From: Candidatus Krumholzibacteriota bacterium
GTDB lineage: Bacteria > Krumholzibacteriota > Krumholzibacteriia > Krumholzibacteriales > Krumholzibacteriaceae
Length of the DNA stretch: 64,000 bases
Direction of reading: 5' to 3'
NCBI GenBank assembly: GCA_016932415.1
Contig: JAFGCX010000008.1
Span: 22,291 to 86,290 of the forward strand
A program made the translations under genes and the position numbers. The notes below the pieces were generated by a model. That model had not been told where the DNA came from. It did not search any database and was given only the letters and a program-made list of their open reading frames with translations. Of this stretch, positions 59,776 to 64,000 are shown in pieces (positions within the stretch are counted from its first letter, which is position 1; every line of letters starts with the position of its first letter).

Positions 59776-59804
59776 TTGACTGGCTTCCGATTTCCGTGTA
59801 GTTT
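59776..59804 (+). promoter_or_regulatory. Probable promoter of the envelope lipoprotein/OMP genes
   Basis: TTGACT (59776-59781) and TAGTTT (59799-59804) are 17 bases apart, about 34 bases upstream of the lipoprotein start. The -35 is good, the -10 weak. Confidence 0.45.
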
Positions 59805-59837
59805 CTTCAGGCGCACTGTTACTAGAAAGAAGATCAA

Positions 59838-61043
59838 TTGAACAGATACTGTAAAATATCAGCGATCATGATACTTGCCGTCTTTGCCATGGCGCTTGGA
59901 AGTTGTGGTTCGGACCCCGAGGGGCCGGTGACAAAGATCTTCATAGATGACGGATCGTATCCGCCTGAAGCAGGGGAGACGGTGCGGCTTGTCGATACGC
60001 TGGCGAGCGTGTCGATAGTCGACTTTCCACTGGGGATAGGAAAATCCTCTCTTTTAAGGATAGGCGAGGTCGAGGGGATTCGATTCGAATCGATTCTGAT
60101 GAAATTTGATTTCGACTCGATCGGGAATTACGCCGATCTGACCGTTGATTCTGTCTATCTGGATCTCCCCGTCACGATCATCGAGGATACCCTTTTTCAC
60201 ATGAAGGTCACGTTCAACGAACTTCTTGAGGATTTCGATGAGGAAGACACCTTGACCGTCATCCCTCTTTTCGATCCCGTTGCTATTCAGGGTGAGTACG
60301 GGGAGACTGTAAGGGACATCAACATAGAGAGGAATTCTTTCAGCCTGGACAAGGAGATGGTCCAGGGATGGATCGACGGTGGGACTCCGTGGCCATTCGG
60401 AATATCGATAAACTGGGCCGGGGAGCCGGATACCCTCGGATTGATCGAGATGAAATCGCACAATTACCGTTCCGACCCTCCCGTTCTGAAGGTGATATTT
60501 TCCGACGAGACTGTCGCCACCTTTCCCGTGACGGAGGATTACGTGATCACCTCCTTCACCGGGAGCAGCGACCGGCTCGATTGCGTGGGTGGAGTCGCCA
60601 CAAGGATATTCTTTGAATTCGGTCTTGAGGATCTTCCCCCGGACGCGATGATACATTATTCAGCTCTTGTACTGCATACCGATGGTTCAAACGGACTTGG
60701 CGCGACTGGCGGAGACCTGCTCCTGGGACTGACATCCGATTTTATTTATTATCTTTATACACCCGACTCGGGAGATACCGGGGATCCCGGATTTTTCAAG
60801 GGGACAGGCGTAGCTGTGAACACTTTTCTTCCGACGATCTCGGAAGAGATCCGCATCCCTCTCGTAGGGTTCACTCTGGACCTGCATGAGGGACTCAGGG
60901 AAAATACCGGCCTGGTCCTGCAGTCGAACCAGGAATATTCGCGTTTCCAGAAAGCTTCCTTTTACAGCATGTCAGCGGCCGATTCGTTGAGGCCGTATAT
61001 AGAGGTCGTATATTCCCTTCCGCCTGATTTTTCCGGAGAATAG
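59838..61043 (+). CDS. DNRLRE-like lipoprotein
   Basis: A 401-residue predicted lipoprotein: signal peptide with lipobox LGSC near residue 23. The mature chain shows DNRLRE-type beta-sandwich features (SILMKFDFDSIGN, LTVDSVYLDL, GISINWAGEPDT, HNYRSDPPVLKVIF), modules known from cell-surface and adhesion-like proteins. It starts at TTG 59838 with AGAAAGAAG upstream. It ends immediately before the predicted outer-membrane protein gene, so the two products may act together at the outer membrane. Confidence 0.72.
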   Translation: MNRYCKISAIMILAVFAMALGSCGSDPEGPVTKIFIDDGSYPPEAGETVRLVDTLASVSIVDFPLGIGKSSLLRIGEVEGIRFESILMKFDFDSIGNYADLTVDSVYLDLPVTIIEDTLFHMKVTFNELLEDFDEEDTLTVIPLFDPVAIQGEYGETVRDINIERNSFSLDKEMVQGWIDGGTPWPFGISINWAGEPDTLGLIEMKSHNYRSDPPVLKVIFSDETVATFPVTEDYVITSFTGSSDRLDCVGGVATRIFFEFGLEDLPPDAMIHYSALVLHTDGSNGLGATGGDLLLGLTSDFIYYLYTPDSGDTGDPGFFKGTGVAVNTFLPTISEEIRIPLVGFTLDLHEGLRENTGLVLQSNQEYSRFQKASFYSMSAADSLRPYIEVVYSLPPDFSGE

Positions 61044-62258
61044 ATGCAAGGAATGAAGTATAAAATATCGCTGTCAGTCGTCGCGGCATCACTCCTTTTC
61101 AGCGGACAGCTCTGCGCGCAATCGGTATTCGGGCTGAATTTCATCGGTGAGCACAAGTTTTCCGGCAATGCAAGAGCCGCGGCTCTGGGATACTCTGCTC
61201 TCGCCCTGCCTGACACGGCGAGCGCGATAAGCATGAATTCCGCTTCCCTTGCCGATATCAATAATGTGACCTTCTCTCTCTTCGAAGTCCTCAGCTTCAG
61301 CAGGATCGGATATGATGATATCAAGTCTGATCAGACGAGGTTCCAGATGCCGATAGTCAATCTCGCAGTCCCACTGAGGAAAGGGTTGGTATTCGGCCTC
61401 GGATACAGGACAAGGTTCGAGGGGAAAGCCGATTTTTCGTACCCCCGCGAATTTGAGACGACTCCCGCGCCGAATGAACAGTACAAGTTGAACAGCTCTC
61501 TTTTCACGACACCGTTGATCCTCGCCTGGAGGCCGGTATCGTGGCTCAGGATATCGGGAGAGTTGCAGATCGAACGGGGTTCGATCAAGGACGAAGTATC
61601 GGTTTACTTTGATGATCCTCTTTACAATAGTGTCTCTTCGATCAGAACGAGAAGTTTTTCCGGTACTTCCTGGGCGGTCTCCATGCTGATGAGGGCCCAT
61701 CCAAGGTTGTGGATAGGCGGTTCCTATGACGAGGGGATAGAATATTCAGTCGACGAACAGATCAAGCACACGCTGAGTTCGCTCAATCAATCATCCTCGT
61801 GGGATTTTTCTCTTCCTGCCGCGGTGAGCGCCGGTTTTGGGGCCGGGATGACCGACAGATGGTGGATCACGGGATCGTACTGGAGGAGAGAGGGGCCGGA
61901 GCCGACCGGGTTCGCCCAGCTCGATGGCGCTATAGGTGACGAGAACCTCATTGCCTTCGGCGTCGAAAGAAAAGGATCTGTCAGTGGCGGGTTATTTTCA
62001 AGGATCCCTGTCAGGGCCGGTTTTTACAGGAATCAATGGCACCTGGAATTTCCGCAGGGAAAACCGGTAATTTCGAATTTCTTCACGCTGGGATCGGGAT
62101 TTCCCCTTCCGGGCGGTCCTGGCGACCTTGATTTTACGCTTGAATTCGGGAAGATCGGCTCGGCGACTGATAACGGGATTGACGAGAAGGTCTTTCGCCT
62201 CGGTATCAGTATGAGTTTCTCCGAAAGCTGGACGAAAAGAAAGATCGACAGGCATTGA
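61044..62258 (+). CDS. Predicted outer-membrane beta-barrel protein
   Basis: A 404-residue protein with signal peptide (cleavage after LCAQ) and alternating amphipathic strands; N-terminal SGNARAAALGYSALALPDTASAI-type sequence with MNSASLADINNVTFSLFE resembles FadL/PorV-like barrels of the FCB group. The chain ends in an aromatic-poor but strand-like region (RLGISMSFSESW). Transport substrate unknown. It begins one base after the lipoprotein stop, with CGGAG 5 bases upstream. Confidence 0.72.
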   Translation: MQGMKYKISLSVVAASLLFSGQLCAQSVFGLNFIGEHKFSGNARAAALGYSALALPDTASAISMNSASLADINNVTFSLFEVLSFSRIGYDDIKSDQTRFQMPIVNLAVPLRKGLVFGLGYRTRFEGKADFSYPREFETTPAPNEQYKLNSSLFTTPLILAWRPVSWLRISGELQIERGSIKDEVSVYFDDPLYNSVSSIRTRSFSGTSWAVSMLMRAHPRLWIGGSYDEGIEYSVDEQIKHTLSSLNQSSSWDFSLPAAVSAGFGAGMTDRWWITGSYWRREGPEPTGFAQLDGAIGDENLIAFGVERKGSVSGGLFSRIPVRAGFYRNQWHLEFPQGKPVISNFFTLGSGFPLPGGPGDLDFTLEFGKIGSATDNGIDEKVFRLGISMSFSESWTKRKIDRH

Positions 62259-62394
62259 TATTTCCAGCCTGCCTTTTTATTATGAATATATAGAGGACGA
62301 TCAGAGCTCCCAGGCGGCGCGCGCCGCAGTTCCCGGGATTATCCGGTGATGTCCCGGCAGGCTCTGATGTTGATAAGTGATCCGCGGGAGAGAG

Positions 62395-63075
62395 ATGAGA
62401 AGGATTTACAGTGAAACTGCGATTGTCGTTCTGGCCATTGTAATGATGACTTCCGGAGCCGCGGGCGTCAGCGAAGAGACCGGCATACCTCTGGCCGAGC
62501 AGATTGACGGTCTTCCCGCGCAGGCCAGGATCGCCTACCTGAGGCATCTTATCAGCAACGGAAGGGATGACGCCGAGGTCTTCTTCCAGCTCGCGATCTC
62601 TTTTCACGGTCAGGGGGAAGCAGATTCGGCTGTCGCGTGGTATGAGGCTACCATCGCCAGGGACCCCCGGCATTATAAATCATATGTGAATCTCGGAGTA
62701 CTCTACGACGAACAGCAGCGCGCCAGGCTGGCAGAGAATTGTTTCAGGAAAGCAGTCGATCTCAAACCGGACGATCTGCTCGCCAATTCGCATCTCGCCT
62801 TCATGCTTCTTCAGAGAAAAGAATATGAGATCGCGTGGGAACATCTCGCGCGAGCACTTGAAATAGATCCCGACCACCCTCAACCAAGGTACTATCTCGC
62901 GATCTTTTTCTGGGAAAACAGGATGTACAGGGAAGCGCTTCTCGAATGGGAAAATGTCGCGACTCTCGATCCTGAAGGTCATCTCGGGAAAAAAGCCGGC
63001 GAGAATATAATAATGCTTCAGAAGGCTCTCAACAATCCCGCCCAGGCCGAAGGCGAAGCAGGCTGGGATAGGTAA
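62395..63075 (+). CDS. Periplasmic TPR-repeat protein
   Basis: A 226-residue protein with a signal peptide (IVVLAIVMMTSGAAG) and at least four TPR units, for example SYVNLGVLYDEQQRARLAENCFRKAVDLKPDD in two parts and EYEIAWEHLARALEIDPDH. TPR arrays bind partner proteins. ATG 62395 has GGGAGAG just upstream and gives a normal signal peptide; a GTG six codons earlier is less good. It follows the OMP gene by about 135 bases. Confidence 0.78.
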   Translation: MRRIYSETAIVVLAIVMMTSGAAGVSEETGIPLAEQIDGLPAQARIAYLRHLISNGRDDAEVFFQLAISFHGQGEADSAVAWYEATIARDPRHYKSYVNLGVLYDEQQRARLAENCFRKAVDLKPDDLLANSHLAFMLLQRKEYEIAWEHLARALEIDPDHPQPRYYLAIFFWENRMYREALLEWENVATLDPEGHLGKKAGENIIMLQKALNNPAQAEGEAGWDR

Positions 63076-63095
63076 AGGTGATATTGAACTTGAAC

Positions 63096-63124
63096 TTGAC
63101 ACGGGGAAGACTCTTCCCTAGATT
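63096..63124 (+). promoter_or_regulatory. Promoter of the 63185 TPR lipoprotein
   Basis: A perfect TTGACA (63096-63101), a 17-base spacer and TAGATT (63119-63124) lie about 60 bases upstream of the ATG. Confidence 0.7.
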
Positions 63125-63184
63125 GTTTTCAGGTAAGGATATAATAAGGAATAGAAGATCCATTCAAAAGGAAAGGAAAGTCCA

Positions 63185-64000
63185 ATGAAGAAAATCATTG
63201 TTTCTGTCATGCTGGTCGCGATCGCTTCACAACTGGGGTGCAATTCCAGTACCGGCGGGAATGTCAACACTGACTACACCAGGGCTGAAACGGCGACGGT
63301 CAAGGACGATAAGGGATTTGACAAGCAGCTTGGCCCTGCCGAGATAGCATTCCAGTCAGCACAGCAGTTTCTTTCGGCAGGCAAATATGCCGAAGCGATA
63401 CAAAGCCTTGAGAAAGCAGTCTCGATAAAACCGGCATATCTTTCTGCATGGTCGCAACTCGGTTCGACCTATACGAGGACGCAGGACTATGACAGGGGAA
63501 TAGCGGCATATAAAAAAGCTCTTGAGCTCTCACCCGGAGATGAAAGCCTCATCACCTCGATAGGGTACAACTATCTCAATCTGAAAAAGTGGGACGAAGC
63601 CGAAGTCTACTATTTGATGCTGATCGAAAAAGACCCCGACCATTACAATGGAAACATCAATCTCGGTTTTATCGCCCAGAGCAGGGGCAACCTTCAGGAT
63701 GCCATAAGGTATTACGAAGCTTCTCTTGTTTCAAATCCCAATGACGCCACGACGATGGGCACGATCTCCGATCTTTACGACAAACTCGGCAATAAGGAAA
63801 AGAAATTCGAATATCTTAACAGGGCGATCGAGGCGGATCCGGAGAACCATGCTTTCAAGAAGAAACTGGCAAAGGCATATTTTAACGACAGGGACTACGC
63901 GAAATCGGTGCCAATCTATGAAGAACTGGTGACGATCTATCCCGACCAGGCCGATTTTCACCAGAGGCTCGGATATGCCTATTCCCAGTCGGGACGCGAA
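63185..64000 (+). CDS. TPR-repeat lipoprotein, 3' truncated by window
   Basis: ATG 63185 (GGAAAGGAAAG upstream) opens a frame that is still open at base 64000, 272 codons in. It has a lipoprotein signal with LGC lipobox at about residue 19 and a mature chain of TPR units (AEIAFQSAQQFLSAGKYAEA, SAWSQLGSTYTRTQDYDRG, NYLNLKKWDEAEVYY, GNINLGFIAQSRGNLQDAI). Such outer-membrane TPR lipoproteins scaffold envelope complexes. The distal end lies beyond the window. Confidence 0.82.
   Translation, partial: MKKIIVSVMLVAIASQLGCNSSTGGNVNTDYTRAETATVKDDKGFDKQLGPAEIAFQSAQQFLSAGKYAEAIQSLEKAVSIKPAYLSAWSQLGSTYTRTQDYDRGIAAYKKALELSPGDESLITSIGYNYLNLKKWDEAEVYYLMLIEKDPDHYNGNINLGFIAQSRGNLQDAIRYYEASLVSNPNDATTMGTISDLYDKLGNKEKKFEYLNRAIEADPENHAFKKKLAKAYFNDRDYAKSVPIYEELVTIYPDQADFHQRLGYAYSQSGRE

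Overview
The window looks like chromosome from an uncultured Gram-negative bacterium. Lipoprotein signals, a predicted outer-membrane barrel and a large surface-glycan region all point to an outer membrane. The combination of a PASTA-only protein between fmt and rpe, DNRLRE-like lipoproteins and many GTG/TTG starts is reminiscent of deep FCB-group lineages (Krumholzibacteriota, Eisenbacteria or Latescibacterota type). That placement is inference only; no rRNA or other decisive marker is present.

Bases 1-11,000 are a housekeeping block, all on the + strand: ruvB (5' truncated), queA, tgt, yajC, def, fmt, a three-PASTA membrane protein, rpe, ffh, rpsP, khpA, rimM, trmD, rplS, rnhB and yraN. Many neighbours overlap or are separated by a few bases, so these are probably a few long operons. 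A lipoprotein gene follows and ends in a strong terminator.

Bases 11,700-18,800 hold a predicted minus-strand small RNA with a perfect-consensus sigma-70 promoter and its own terminator, two sodium-coupled amino-acid symporters (AGCS and NSS), a DMT exporter, a small secreted protein and L-lysine 6-transaminase behind a promoter that abuts a palindrome.

Bases 18,500-56,500 are mainly a surface-polysaccharide region. The minus-strand part contains carbamoyltransferase plus SxtJ-like protein, a methyltransferase, an O-antigen ligase/polymerase-like protein, a GT-C-like protein, MurA, a GT2 transferase, GNAT, WbqC, PIG-L deacetylase, NeuD-like acyltransferase, LegC-like aminotransferase, an epimerase, a nucleotide-sugar dehydrogenase, a sugar nucleotidyltransferase and a flippase-like LPG_synthase_TM protein. 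Bases 38,500-46,700 contain a polytopic glycosyltransferase, MurB, an AT-rich nitroreductase-domain gene, a Wzx-type flippase and an 860-residue GT-C-like protein. The nitroreductase gene is flanked by two diverged copies of the murB/flippase junction, a scar of recombination between related loci. The plus-strand part (47-56.5 kb) encodes GT4, an epimerase, a WbpD/FdtC-type acetyltransferase, GT2, a DegT aminotransferase, a GT39-like protein, a second hexapeptide acyltransferase, an FkbH-like enzyme with its own acyl carrier protein, and an unusual deacetylase-like protein. Together these would make nucleotide sugars, assemble and flip lipid-linked glycan, and decorate it with amino, acetyl, carbamoyl and possibly glyceryl groups.

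Bases 56,600-64,000 hold an OPT-family transporter, a tandem GNAT enzyme, and an envelope group: a DNRLRE-like lipoprotein, an outer-membrane protein and two TPR proteins, the last running off the window.
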